Source of the DNA: Spinacia oleracea | Lineage: Eukaryota; Streptophyta; Magnoliopsida; Caryophyllales; Amaranthaceae | Assembly (NCBI RefSeq): GCF_020520425.1 | Contig: NC_079492.1 | Span: forward strand, 36,769,542 to 36,833,541 | Length of the DNA: 64,000 bases | Reading direction: 5' to 3' | Part shown: one piece after another, positions 11,501 to 22,963 of the stretch | Layout of the letters: every line of letters starts with the position of its first letter | Position numbering within the stretch: the stretch's first letter is position 1 | Made by a program: the position numbers and the translations under genes | The notes under the pieces: model-generated | Databases searched by the model: none | Told to the model about the DNA's origin: nothing | The model's input: only the letters and a program-made list of their open reading frames with translations

Positions 11501-12230
11501 AATGGAAACCAAGAACGTGGTAGAGGAAGGACATGATGTGTTGGTGGAAAAAAGAGACGTGGTCCACGTGGACGTGTCGATTAGTATTTTTTAGTTCAAA
11601 AAACATTTGATTTTAACATGGTTTATTTAATAGATGCAAAGAATTAGAATGTCGTAGCTAAAACAACTAACCAAGTAGTTAATGTTTTCTTTATTATTGT
11701 TCAAGAGTTATAATTACTGTTACTTTTGATATAGTTACTCTTTTATATTTCAGTAATTATGTGATATATAATAGAAAAAATTATTATATGACCTCTAAAC
11801 CATCTATATCATATTGTTTATTTTTATAATATTGTAATTGTTTTATAGCTAAAGTTATTTTTCTATATAATATAGTTAATCTTTGGATAGAATAATTGTT
11901 CTCATCGAAATTACTATATTATTATTATTTATTTCATAGTTACTATTCTGAAAATATAGTTACTTTACAGAACCTATAGTTTCTATAATTTACTCTTTTT
12001 GTCTGCAAGAATGAATATATAGTAGTAATTGTTTTACAGTTAAAATTACTTTTCTATATAATATACTTACTTTTTGGATAGAATAGTTATTCTTATCATT
12101 ATTATGTTCATAGTTATGATTCTGGAGATATAGCTACTTTACAGAACCTACAGTTCCTATAATTTACTCACTGTTAAAATTATCTAATTACCCTGGTCTA
12201 TGGTAATCTTATAGTGGACCGGGTCCATAC
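8511..12230. repeat. 3.7 kb AT-rich block of GTTACTATAT-like repeats with inverted ends
   Basis: Left end ACCTGGTCCATGCTAA and right end read in reverse ACCCGGTCCACTATAAG. Each end is itself a small palindrome (GGTCCA...TGGACC). Between them the phrase TAGTTACTATAT and variants recur dozens of times with irregular spacing. A short plus-strand stretch near 11400-11583 encodes a lysine- and arginine-rich peptide interrupted by stops. I found no convincing target duplication, so the transposon class is open. Confidence 0.5.
9301..10371. repeat. Direct duplication inside the AT-rich block, offset about 711 bases
   Basis: Landmarks repeat at constant offset: ATTAGGGTTAGTGTTTCA at 9321 and 10032, AGTAGTAGTTTTTAGAGTAA at 9431 and 10142, and TTGATAAATAATAGTTACTA at 9601 and 10311. 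The left copy spans about 9301-9660 and the right about 10012-10371, with scattered substitutions. Confidence 0.75.
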
Positions 12231-12610
12231 AAGTGGAATTGGTGGATTATAAGTTGAGTCACATGATAACTTTGTTTTAGGAATCGATAATCACGAGTTT
12301 ATATTTAAATACTAGATTCCCTTATTAACGACAAACAGTCAATGTCTCCATATACTCCAACGTAATATTTACTGAGTACTCCAACGTATACGGAGTATTC
12401 AATTTTATTTTCTTGAGATTTGCGGTATGACAGTATTTAACTATTTATGGCCACCAGTTACGCACTTACGCTAATCATGTACTGTAATTCGTATCTCCTC
12501 AAAAGATTGCCTCGTACTTTTTCCAATTTTAGATCACATAATTGTACTTTTATCATTATGTATTTACTCCCCAAAATTTCTTGTGTAAAACCGTCTAATA
12601 GTTAGATCAT

Positions 12611-12938
12611 TTTTTTGCGTCCCGGAATACTTGACCTGTTTTTCTTATCGGGCCGTCCCTTAATACTTGACCTGTTTCTAAAAATGGAAATATTCTAACA
12701 ATATTATATTATTTCTCACTCCACCCCTATTAACCCACCTACCCCCTACTCCATACAAAAAATAATTAAAAATTCAACCCCTACTCTCTCCCAACCCCAC
12801 CCCTTCACACATTTCCCACTAACTACATTAAAATAATACCCCACTATCAACTACTACCTATTAAATTAAATAAGTCAATTCAAGTCCCTTAAACTCTGTG
12901 TCGGTCAAACCGGGTCGAGTATTCCGGGACGGAGGGAG
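12611..12938. mobile_element. Stowaway-like MITE with decayed left end
   Basis: The right end GTCGAGTATTCCGGGACGGAGGGAG is followed by TA. The left inner part GTCCCGGAATACTTGACC is its complement, but the outer CTCCCTC has decayed to T-runs. Stowaway elements (Tc1/mariner) carry CTCCCTCCGT ends and TA duplications. Confidence 0.75.
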
Positions 12939-13050
12939 TAGTGTAAATATAACTAAAAGTAATAAAATCATAACTAATTGAATAAAAAAATAGTTAAGTT
13001 AAAATAGTTAAATTTATGAATCGAATAGTTATTTTTGAACAAACTTATTA

Positions 13051-13363
13051 CTCCCTCCGTATTTATTTAAGGGATACACTTGTTTTTTTCCGGCCGTATT
13101 TATTTAAGAGATACATTTGCCATTTTTAGTAACTTATCAACCCACCATCTAATTAAATAATACATCTAATTTACCATATGACCCACTATTCTATTAAACA
13201 AATAATAGAAACCCACCCCACCCCCAAATGACATGGTCCCCCACTTTGTTTACTTATTAAAATATCTACCCAACTCCACTTGCTTTATTATTTTATTTCA
13301 TTCAATTCTTTTTCTTAATACCCGTGCCCAACCAAGTGTATCTCTTAAATAAATACCGAGGGA
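13051..13363. mobile_element. Stowaway-like MITE
   Basis: Starts CTCCCTCCGTATTTATTTAA after TA and ends TTAAATAAATACCGAGGGA, a mutated complement. An inner second copy of the end (CCGTATTTATTTAAGAGATA, about 13095) shows the usual long fold-back. Confidence 0.8.
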
Positions 13364-13600
13364 TTATTAACTAAAACTCATAAAATCTGAACTAATTGAT
13401 CTCATTGCTTAACTAATCAGTTTCATTGTTTAACTAATTGGTTCAGTTGCAAAACTAAGTGGTTTCGTTGCTTAACTAGTTGAATTTCAGACTTAACTAA
13501 TTGGTTTCAGTTGTTAACTAATTAGTTAAAGTGCATAATTAATAGGTTCCAGTGCATGAAAGTGGTCTAACCGTTAGGCCGTATTTCCTAAAAGTTTGTA

Positions 13601-13882
13601 CTCCCTCCGTCTCAGATTAGTTGTTACATTTACCTTTGCACAAAGTTTTAGGTGATAAGTGGTTGCTTGATTATCAATTGTTATTTTATTGAAAAAGTAG
13701 ATGTGATAGGAGTTAGTGGGTTATTTTTTTAATTGAATGAGAGAAGGTGTGGGGACAAAAAAAAAATAGTGGGAAGAGAGAGACAATATAATTATTGTGG
13801 GTTCATTCCTAATTTAGAAGTGTAATAACTAATTTGGGACGGACAAAAAAGGAAAGTTTAACAACTATCTGAGACGGAGGAG
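13601..13882. mobile_element. Stowaway-like MITE
   Basis: Starts CTCCCTCCGTCTCAGATTAG after TA (13599-13600) and ends ATCTGAGACGGAGGAG before TA (13883-13884). Confidence 0.85.
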
Positions 13883-13961
13883 TATTTAATATATACTTTT
13901 ATTATAAATTGCGATTTGTCAAGTGGGTCTTGTTATAATCATTTTATCTTACAGTTTTATA

Positions 13962-14219
13962 CTTCCTCTGTTCTTATTTATATGACACAATTGGGTTTTA
14001 AACACTATTCACACAAACACCTCTGACTTCCTTTTGTGGTTTATACATAAGATAAAACATAGTCGTGTGGGGTCTTATTAGATTCGTATCAGTAAATATT
14101 ATTTAAATATCAAATTTTTATAATTTTTTCCGATCCACAATTAGAGATATTAATGTTTAAAATCATGTATTGGCAAACGTGCCTAAATAATTGTGTCATT
14201 TAAAAAAGAACGGAGGAAG
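13962..14219. mobile_element. Stowaway-like MITE
   Basis: Starts CTTCCTCTGTTCTTATTTAT after TA and ends AAAAAAGAACGGAGGAAG before TA (14220-14221). Its right-end sequence (TTGTGTCAT...AAAGAACGGAG) recurs at 14335-14360, a partial duplication. Confidence 0.8.
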
Positions 14220-14374
14220 TATTATTAATTTTTTTATAATTTTGACCCGTTGATAATTAAAGATATTAGTCGTTGATTTTTATTTTATTTTAGATTGAGT
14301 CGTTGAAACATTGTATTGACAAACGTGACAAAAAATTGTGTCATCTAATAAAGAACGGAGAAAATATACTGTAA

Positions 14375-14729
14375 GAGTTTGTTTGGTACAATATTAGTAA
14401 AGGAAGGGAAAGGAAGGGAAGAGAACAAAACGGAAGAGAAAGGAAAATAAGAGAAAAGAAACTTAATTTATTTTCCGTTATTTGGTTTGATGGAAGGAAG
14501 TGAAGGGAAAAGATCTGAAAATTATTTGACAACTTTTAATTTTCTATTTCCTTCCGAATTCTCCCACTTTTGGGAGGAAAAGAAAGGGAAAATTTATTAA
14601 TGATTTTTCCTTCCATTTCCCTTCATTTCCCATCAAATCCAATTTAATTTTTGAAACAAAACACGAGAATCCATATTTTTCTTTTCTTTCTCTTTTATTC
14701 ATTCCGATTCCTTTCTACCAAACAAAGCC
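14375..14729. mobile_element. Tourist-like (PIF/Harbinger) MITE
   Basis: Ends GAGTTTGTTTGGTA and, in reverse, GGCTTTGTTTGGTA, flanked by TAA on both sides (14372-14374 and 14730-14732). TAA duplications and GGC-TTGTTTGG ends are typical of Tourist elements. The interior is a purine-rich arm facing a pyrimidine-rich arm. Confidence 0.75.
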
Positions 14730-14732
14730 TAA

Positions 14733-15745
14733 GTGGATGTCCCTATTTATTTGTCCCATACCTTATTTGGTTCCTCATTTTTTCCTTAAATTTTAGCAAG
14801 ACTATAAATACTAAGTTTTAGGGACTTATAACCCATCTTATTTTCAGCACTATTGAATTTGACTTAGTTTCTTTTCTCTCTCAAACTTTTGTCAAATCTT
14901 TCTACAAGTTCAATTCAAGTTTTAATCTTTCAAGTTCATCTTTCGTTCTTCAATTCGGTATTAATTTATTTCCTTCTTTCGTTATTCAATTTCATTTATG
15001 CATTCATTAAATATGTTTGTTTTGTTTAATTTGAATATGTTTGAATATTTTATTTTCTAGGGTTTAGGGGATCCTTGAATGCAAGATTGAGATTGGATTG
15101 GTATTAATGTTTGATTATTAATCGTAATTTCTATAGCCTGTTTTAATTGTTCGTCAATTCTGTTTGGACGGACTATTTTGATTGAGTTTGATGAATCTTA
15201 GATTATGCGCAGAGATGTATAAGTCTGATGTTTATGATCCGTGGCTACTAGATAGGGTTATTTCTAGTAAATTGCGAGAGCATGCTACTTGTATTTCCTA
15301 AGGAATCCATAAGTTTCGAGAGATGCATGTTTTCCTAGTTATGGTTGTTAATAGATTGTTAATGTTCGTCGTCCAATCTCAGTCTGTATTTGTGGTGAAC
15401 TATTACCGTAGATTCCTTTAATATGGTTATTCTCGTTGATTAATTATTGTCGTAGTTTAGTTACTCAAATCAACCCTTTTACTTGTTATTTATACTACAG
15501 ACCTGTTAATTTGTAGTAGGAAGAACGATGTTTCCCTATGGATTCGATCCTGACTTCCCTCGCTATTTGGTTGGTGAATTTAGATTTATCTTTGATTAGG
15601 TGATACGACTTTAGCTTATCAAAGACAGGGAAACAAAGCCTCGAATTTCTGTTACACTTGATTTAGTTTCTTTATATTATATTTATTTAATATAGCTTAA
15701 TTACAAAGCCTCAAATTATTGTTTATTTGATGTAGTTTAAATTTT
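14733..15745. other. Non-coding flank, possible old LTR remnant
   Basis: No frame of note. The phrase CCCTATGGATTCGATCCTGACT near 15535 is of a kind often seen in plant LTR or TRIM sequences. Its counterpart, TTGTAGATTCGACCTTGACTTT, lies near 39020, right of the Copia cluster. The phrase TTACACTTGATTTAGTTTCTT also occurs on both sides (about 15652 and 38980). I infer one older repeat that the cluster has split or duplicated. Confidence 0.35.
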
Positions 15746-16148
15746 TTTTGATAAACAAATTAATTAATTGATAAAAAGTCATACGACATCTACATAAGGA
15801 TTTAAATCTAAAAAATACATAACAATCGAATCAAATAAAAACTTCCTTTCACCATAGCTACGATCGTAGTATATCAAACATTCTGTATACCCTCTTTTAT
15901 ATCGTTGTGATTTACAGCCTTCATTGACGAGAGGGTCTATAGATCTGTTGTAGCCGTGACAAATATAATTTCCGTCTGATTGTAGTCGTAAGATTGACAT
16001 CCTCTTCGATCCCGCATAAATCTTTACCAAAGAAACAACCTGAACTAAACTAAACACACAAAACTTAACTAAAAATAAACCCACCATAGGGGTACTTACT
16101 ACACTGAAACAATCAAACCCACCATAGGGGTACTTACTATACTGAAAC
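15746..16148 (-). repeat. Dispersed repeat, copy 2 (3' part), left flank of the Copia cluster
   Basis: The minus strand matches the 3' half of the repeat at 6780-7360, including a 102-codon frame (15779-16087). The 403-base block recurs at 36905-37307. It ends with GAAAC (16144-16148), the target duplication of the adjoining LTR. Just before that it has two copies of AAACCCACCATAGGGGTACTTACTA. Confidence 0.7.
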
Positions 16149-17581
16149 TGTTAGGTTATGATACATATGACAATTCATAAATCATGCGGAAAAACCATAA
16201 AGCCAGGAAAGCATATTATTTACACATAATCATTTAGCATAGTTTAGATGCATACACTTTGTTGCGTGCCCTCCCTAGCTGCGCCCGAACCGAACAAGAA
16301 CAAGTCTTTAGGACTCCAAGTGTCGTCCCTCCGTAGATAGTCCACAGCACGTCCGGATCCGCCTTAAGGTTGACCAACTAGAATCGCCCTTAAGGTACTT
16401 AGAATTTTCGGCTATTGTAGGCAATTATATGACTGAATCTTTGCTCTCAAAATCACTTTGAATACTTGAATACTCGATATAAATTATGAGCCCTTAACTC
16501 ATATTTATAGACCATGGAATAAGTAAACGAATCTTACTAGGATACGAATTAATTAAATTAGAATCCTAGTAGAATTCTTATTTAATTAATTTATCTTTTA
16601 GGATTAGGAATTTTAATCATTAAACAAATCCTATACTCTTTAGGTTTCGTATGTGAATACAAACTCAACACGAGCATGACCCGCAAGCGTGCAGGCCATG
16701 CCCGCGCACAGCCCACACGGCCGCTCGGCCCACGCGAGCCGCAAGCCCACGCGAGCAGCAGCACAGCTCGCAGCCCATTGCTGCGCGTGCTGTGCGCGCT
16801 GCCACGGCCTGCTGGGCCTGGCCTTGCGCTGGGCCTGGCGTGGCCTTGGCTGTTCGTGTGGCGCGCTTGGCTTGCTGGGCGATGGCCTGGCTTCGTGCTG
16901 GGCCTTCGTCCGGCAGGCCTCGTCCGATGCTTATTCGTACGATACGCTTCCGATTAAATTCCCGGTTCCGGAATTCATTTCCGATACGAACAATATTTAA
17001 TATTTACGATTCCGGAATCAATTTCCGTTTCGAACAAATATTTAATATTTCCGTTTCCGGAATTATTTTCCGATTCCGATAATATTTCCGATTCTGACAA
17101 TATTTCTCTTTCCGGCAATATTTCCGATTCCGGCAATATTTCCATTTCCGATAATATTTTCCGATACGTACCATGTTTCCGTTTCCGGCAACATCTACGA
17201 CTTGGATAATATTTATATTTCCGATACGATCCATATTTCCGTTTCCGGCAATATAATCGTTTCCGGAGTATTCATTTCTTGCCTGTGACGATCTCAGCTC
17301 CCACTGAAACCAAGATCCGTCGATTCCGAATATCCATAGATGGAGTATTTAATGCCATTAAATTCTTGATCCGTTTACGTACTATTTGTGTGACCCTACG
17401 GGTTCAGTCAAGAGTAAGCTGTGGATTAATATAATTAATTCCACTTGAACTGAAGCGGCCTCTAGTCAGGCATTCAGCTCACTTGATCTCACTGAATTAT
17501 TAACTTGTTAATTAATACTGAACCGCATTTATTAGACTTAATATTATATGCATACTTGGACCAAGGGCACTATTTCCTTCA
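16149..17581 (-). repeat. Copia LTR, type A (3' LTR of a minus-strand element)
   Basis: Reads TGTTAGGTTATGATAC to ATTTCCTTCA on the + strand; in element sense it opens TGAAGGAAATA and closes CCTAACA. The element's TATA box reads CTATAAATAT (16501-16510, minus). It contains a GC-rich part (16690-16920) and a degenerate array of TTTCCGATTCCGGCAATA-like units (16960-17260). Next to it inside is the reverse of AAGTGGGAGAC, the polypurine tract. Nearly identical to the solo LTR at 37308-38739. Confidence 0.85.
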
Positions 17582-18447
17582 GTCTCCCACTTGTCCTTAG
17601 GGACAAGTGTGCATTTCCTAATTCCTTTGTCGCTCGATGCTTGCTCTTGAACATAAGGTAAGAGTTGTCATCCTTATTATGTCCAGAGGTGTTCATCGGT
17701 TTCAGAGTTCAACTGATCAAATAAACAGATAATCATAGCCTATGATTCATCCGAGCACGGCCATGCATTTCACAGTTTCTAGCTCTCCGAGTGGCCTTGT
17801 ACAACTTTTAAGCATCTCATCCCGATTTATGGGAGGACAATCCCAATCTTGCGATCTTGAGATTAGACTTCGTTTGATAGGTGATTACCTGAGCGTTGCC
17901 TTTATAGCCTCCTTTTACGGTGCGACGGTTGGTCAACGTCAAAGCAACCAGTTCTCAAACAAGTAATCTCAAATCACTCAGGTATTGAGGATTTAGTGTC
18001 TAATAATTTTAATGAAATTTACTTATGACAGATTTTCATCTCTTACAGTAAAGTTTCATAGGTCTTGTCCGATACTAGTCTTCCCAAAGTAAGTATCTAT
18101 GCAAATGATTATGACATTGCCATGTCCACATAGTTCAAGAAACAGAACTACTAGTCATCTTGCATTCTAATCGTCTAACGTTTTCTATGCGTCCAATTTT
18201 ATAGAAAACTCCGACTAGGGACCATTTTCAACCTTTGACATTCAAGTTCACTTGATAGACATTTCTTAGTCACAGGACTGGTCCTGACAGTCTATCTTGA
18301 ATATATCGTCAAATTTGAAGGGACTCATCATTTAATAAACCACAAACTAAATGGAAAAATGAATTCTCTTCATTTATTGTGAATGATTAACCAATAATGT
18401 TTTACAAAGATTTAAACTCTAAAACTTTAAAACATTAAACAAGGATA
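17582..18447 (-). other. Copia 3' untranslated region
   Basis: Non-coding stretch between the RNase H stop and the 3' LTR. The same DNA is present at 29311-30175. The frame at 17742-17966 is in the reverse sense and is not a gene. Confidence 0.7.
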
Positions 18448-19778
18448 TCAAAGCCATTCTCCAATATGCTTGATTCCCATAGCTGCAGTGTGCGAGTTGT
18501 GCTTCGCCTGCGGCAGAGGTTTAGTCAATGGATCTGATATGTTGTCATCAGTTCCAATTTTGCTTATTTCGACTTCCTTTCTTTCAACGAACTCTCGTAG
18601 AAGGTGAAATCTACGAAGTACATGCTTGACTCTCTGGTGGTGTCTAGGCTCCTTTGCCTGTGCAATAGCTCCGTTATTATCACAATACAGGGCTATTGGT
18701 CCTTTAATGGAGGGGACTACACCAAGTTCACCTATGAACTTCCTTAGCCATATAGCTTCCTTTGCTGCTTCATGTGCAGCAATGTACTCCGCTTCAGTTG
18801 TAGAATCCGCAATGGTGCTTTGCTTAGCACTTTTCCAGCTTACTGCACCTCCGTTGAGGCAGAAGACAAACCCAGACTGTGATCTGAAATCATCTTTGTC
18901 GGTTTGGAAACTTGCGTCCGTATAGCCTTTAACAATTAATTCATCATCTCCACCATAGACCAGGAAGTCATCTTTGTGCCTTTTCAGGTACTTCAGAATA
19001 TTCTTGGCAGCAGTCCAATGCGCATCTCCTGGGTCTGACTGGTATCTGCTCGTAGCACTGAGTGCGTACGCAACATCCGGGCGTGTACATATCATAGCAT
19101 ACATTATTGAACCAATCAATGATGCATATGGAATCCCATTCATTCGTCTACGCTCATCAAGTGTTTTTGGACACTGAGTCTTGCTTAGAGTTATTCCATG
19201 AGACATGGGTAGGTAGCCTCGCTTGGAGTCTGCCATCTTGAACCTATCAAGCACCTTATTGATATAAGTGCTTTGACTAAGTCCAATCATCCTTTTAGAT
19301 CTATCTCTGTAAATCTTGATGCCCAATATGTACTGTGCTTCTCCTAGATCTTTCATCGAAAAACATTTCCCAAGCCAAATCTTGACAGAGTTCAACATAG
19401 GAATGTCATTTCCGATAAGTAATATGTCGTCGACATATAATACTAGGAAACAATTTTGCTCCCACTGACCTTCTTGTATACACAAGATTCGTCTGCGTTC
19501 TTGATGAAACCAAAGTCACTGACTGCTTCATCAAAACGTATATTCCAGCTCCTGGATGCCTGCTTCAATCCGTAGATTGACTTCTTTAGCTTGCATACCT
19601 TTTTAGCATTCTTTGGATCCTCAAAACCTTCAGGCTGTGTCATAAACATAGTTTCTGTTAAAACGCCGTTTAAGAAAGCAGTTTTGACATCCATCTGCCA
19701 TATTTCGTAATCGTAATATGCAGCGATTGCTAACATTATCCGAATAGACTTTAGCATTGCAACTGGTGAAAAGGTTTC
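18448..19778 (-). pseudogene. Copia reverse transcriptase-RNase H, 3' fragment, frameshifted
   Basis: Minus-strand remains of Copia pol. The upstream frame (19757-19443) has the RT motifs QMDVKTAFLNG and YGLKQASRSW. The downstream frame (19485-18448) has the catalytic YVDDILLIGND, then RNase H with GYTDASFQTDKDD, STTEAEYIA and LYCDNNGAIAQ. A one-base deletion near 19454 (GAAACAATTT here, GAAAGCAATC at 31179) shifts the frame just before YVDD. Homology stops at AAAAGGTTTC (19778), inside the RT N-terminal part, where a plus-strand LTR begins. The matching copy at 31497 continues. Gag, protease and integrase of this element are therefore not adjacent. It cannot make an active enzyme. Confidence 0.88.
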
Positions 19779-20590
19779 TGAAGGAAATAATGCCCTTGGT
19801 CCAAGGATGCATTCAATGTTAAGTCTAATAAATGCGGTTCAGTATTAATTAACAAGTTAATAATTCAGTGAGATCAAGTGAGCTGAATGCCTAGCTAGAG
19901 GCCGCTTCAGTTCAAGTGGAATTAATGATATTAATCCACAGCTTACTCTTGACTGAACCCGTAGGGTCACACAAATAGTACGTAAACGGATCAAGTATTT
20001 AATGGCATTAAATACTCCATCTATGGATATTCGGAATCGACGGATCTTGGTTTCAGTGGGAGCTGAGATCGTCACAGGCAAGAAATGAATACTCCGGAAA
20101 CGATGATATTGCCGGAAACGGAAATATGGATCGTATCGGAAATATAAATATTATCCAAGTCGTAGATGTTGCCGGAAACGGAAACATGGTACGTATCGGA
20201 AAATATTATCGGAAATGGAAATATTGCCGGAATCGGAAATATTGCCGGAAATGGAAATATTATCAGAATCGGAAATATTATCGGAATCGGAAAATAATTC
20301 CGGAAACGGAAATATTAAATATTTGTTCGAAACGGAAATTAATTCCGGAATCGGAAATATTAAATGTTGTTCGTATCGGAAATGAAATCCGGAATTTAAT
20401 CGGAAACGTATCGTACGAATTAGCATCGGAAAGAGGCCCGCTAGACGAAGGCCCAGCACGAAGCCAGGCCATCGCCCAGTGAGCCGCACGCAGCAACGCA
20501 CGCCTCGACCAGGCCCAGCGCAAGGCCAGGCCCAGCCAAGGGCGCGCGCGCACGCAGCACCGCACATGGGCTGTGCGCTTGTCGTGGGCC
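19779..20590 (+). repeat. Truncated Copia LTR, type B, plus orientation
   Basis: Opens TGAAGGAAATAATGCCC and follows the type B LTR of 27953-29310 in reverse, through the TTCCGG-array (20095-20400), to CTTGTCGTGGGCC. It then jumps into leader DNA at TAGCCTTGTTAATT. The last third of the LTR, with the CCTAACA end and the primer binding site, is missing. Confidence 0.8.
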
Positions 20591-22963
20591 TAGCCTTGTT
20601 AATTATGCAATCTAATTTGTAATTATGATTAATTTGTTGAAAATTGGAATAATTTAGAATTAATTTGATTTTCATAATTAGTTATAATTTAATTAGATAC
20701 CTATGATTAAAAACCACCATAAAAATTGTAAATTTATGTTAAATTTTAAATTTTAAATTTTTATGACCTAGACTTGAATCCATGTTAATCGGAAATCAAT
20801 TAAATAATAAATTTTCGATTTTTCGCCCTAAAATTATGAAATTAATATTATTTATTAATTTGTCATTAATTTTGAATATAAATTTTAAATTTTTATGCGA
20901 TTCGCTCATATAACTTGCACGCACAAAGCAATGGACGCTACGTGTTACCCTTAAGGGGTGTTGTATAGTGCGGGCATGTGACGACAAGCAAGGGAGCTCG
21001 TCGCCCATGCGGTACGAATGCAATGAGCAAGGCCATGGTGCACGAGCACAATGCAGCAGCCCTGCCTTGTGTCGTGGGCTGTGTGCGATGGGCGAATGGG
21101 CCAGGGCGAGAGCAAGGCACGAGCAGTCGCGTGTGGGCAGCAAGCTAGCTGCGCCACAGCGCGCACTGCCTCGCGCAAGCATGCGGAGCCTCGCGCGCAG
21201 CGAGCGCAAGCTCGCGTGCCACCAGTGCTACGCCCTAGCATCGATCGCTCGCGCGCAGCGAACACTATTGTGCGTACGACGAGCGCTGCGCCTAGCGATG
21301 GCAAGCAGCTTGCTTGTTGCGACGTGCGACGAGCGCTGCGCCCAGCGATGGGCTGCGGCAGCATGCTCGTGAGTCGAGCGCTGGCGCGCGCAGCGAGCAC
21401 CAGCTCGCGTGATGCCTTGCGATGGTGAGCAGCAGCGATGCGACGCAGCGCATGGGCTGCGCGCACATGGCCAGCGATGGTTGTGTGCGTGTGGCCCATG
21501 GGCGTGCGATGCGTGGGATTGTTGCGTTGCGATTAGATCGTTTTGAAATTTTTAATTTGAAATTTTCAGTTTACGTAATTTTAGTTAATTTTAAAATTGA
21601 TAATTTAAATTATTTTCTTGGATTTTAATTTTGAATATTGTAATTATAATAAATTTTATTTATTCTAATTATTTTACTAAAATTAAAATCATGAATTAAT
21701 TTAAATACGACTGAAATTAAATTAAACTTTTGGATTCAATTATAAATTTATATGAGCTTTAAATTTTAATTAAATTTGTATGTTTCCGGTTAGACTAGAA
21801 ATACATTTTTATGTTTAAAATTAGTAAAGCATATGAATTTATTGGTTTAAGTGGGAGCCCCTTTTAGTCATAAACTCTTGATTAGGTCTACAAATCCTTA
21901 AGGTTAAAACAACTTGATTAGAATTAATAAGGACTGAATAATTTGTAGATTATTGTTGCCCTTGATTAATTGCTGCAAATGTTTATGTGATGCATAATGT
22001 GTTTTACTAACCAGCTATGTGGGCCATTCATGATAATGAATGGGTGAATGGTATATATTGTATATGTACTGTTTTGCAGGTTATGAAGTGACTAGTATGG
22101 CCCAAATAGGATAGAAAATATGGTCTGCGTACCATTAATTTGAATGTAATTGGTCTAAAGTACCAAAGTTGATTTTTTTAATTCAAATATGGTCTGCATA
22201 CCATCAAATAGTTGTAATTAGTTTTAATTATAGCTTATTCTATTTGAAGAAAATGGTGCCTCCCACGGAGATTTTCAAGACGGACTTTGAAGTTAAAGCT
22301 TCAAGATGAAGTCGGGCCATACTAGATCACATTTATCTTATGCATGTTTTAAGTTATTTATTGCTTTTAAATACGTCTTAAAATGCATGAGATCAAAAGC
22401 TTGATTATGTTGCATGATTAAGGATTTTAGTTCACTTAAAATCTAACCAACATAGTAAGAGCCTTAAGTTCCAAACTTAAAAATTGAGTTAAAAGGTGCC
22501 ATGCCAAAATATACACTTGCTTGGATATCCTTTACATCAATCTAGTAATAGTTTTCGCTCAGCGAGGTGTTACTTATTGGTCCTAAAGGGGCAAGGTACA
22601 CAAATAATTGTGAGTACATGTTAGTTTTGGTGAAACTCAACGATATAAGTAAGGAGTCCTTTTATGTCGTGGCAAAATCGATAGGTTCTTAGACGTACCT
22701 ATCAACCAAGAATAGTTTCTAGACTATTAGCAAAAGGCTTTTGCTTACCTAAGATGTTTTAGGATTAAGTCGACAAACTGTGCTTAGTTCTTCAATGATT
22801 TTAGGATCTTGGAATCATTTTATTCACACCTGCCGGAACACATAACTTGAATAAAATGCTTAATGAACATTTGAATTATGCATGTATGCTAGAATTTAAG
22901 TTTATTAAGAGAAACTGTGAATGGTTATTTATTTGTTTATTCTTTTCAATTGTAGTTTTAAAT
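20591..22963 (+). other. Copia leader (5' untranslated region), plus copy
   Basis: Matches the reverse strand of 34142-36518 almost throughout. It contains a GC-rich island (20940-21540) with repeated GCGAGC/GCTCGC words, flanked by very AT-rich DNA. Open frames in the island occur in several phases on both strands and are composition artefacts. The stretch just before the gag ATG reads TTATTCTTTTCAATTGTAG, a good splice acceptor, so a leader intron is possible. Confidence 0.7.

Noticed and set aside
16676..17234. Several 76-103 codon frames in the type A LTR
   Set aside because: They fall in the GC-rich and TTTCCGG-array parts of the LTR, overlap in several phases and recur wherever the LTR does (20126-20565, 28376-28963, 37835-38391). 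The isoleucine- and arginine-rich peptides only reflect the repeat.
18626..19177. Plus-strand frames opposite the Copia RNase H
   Set aside because: Reverse-strand shadows of conserved pol codons; the same shadows appear at 30354-30905.
20796..21628. Overlapping frames on both strands in the GC-rich leader island
   Set aside because: Up to three phases are open on both strands, with alanine, arginine and cysteine-rich composition. This is a base composition effect; the minus copy (35570-36227) behaves the same.
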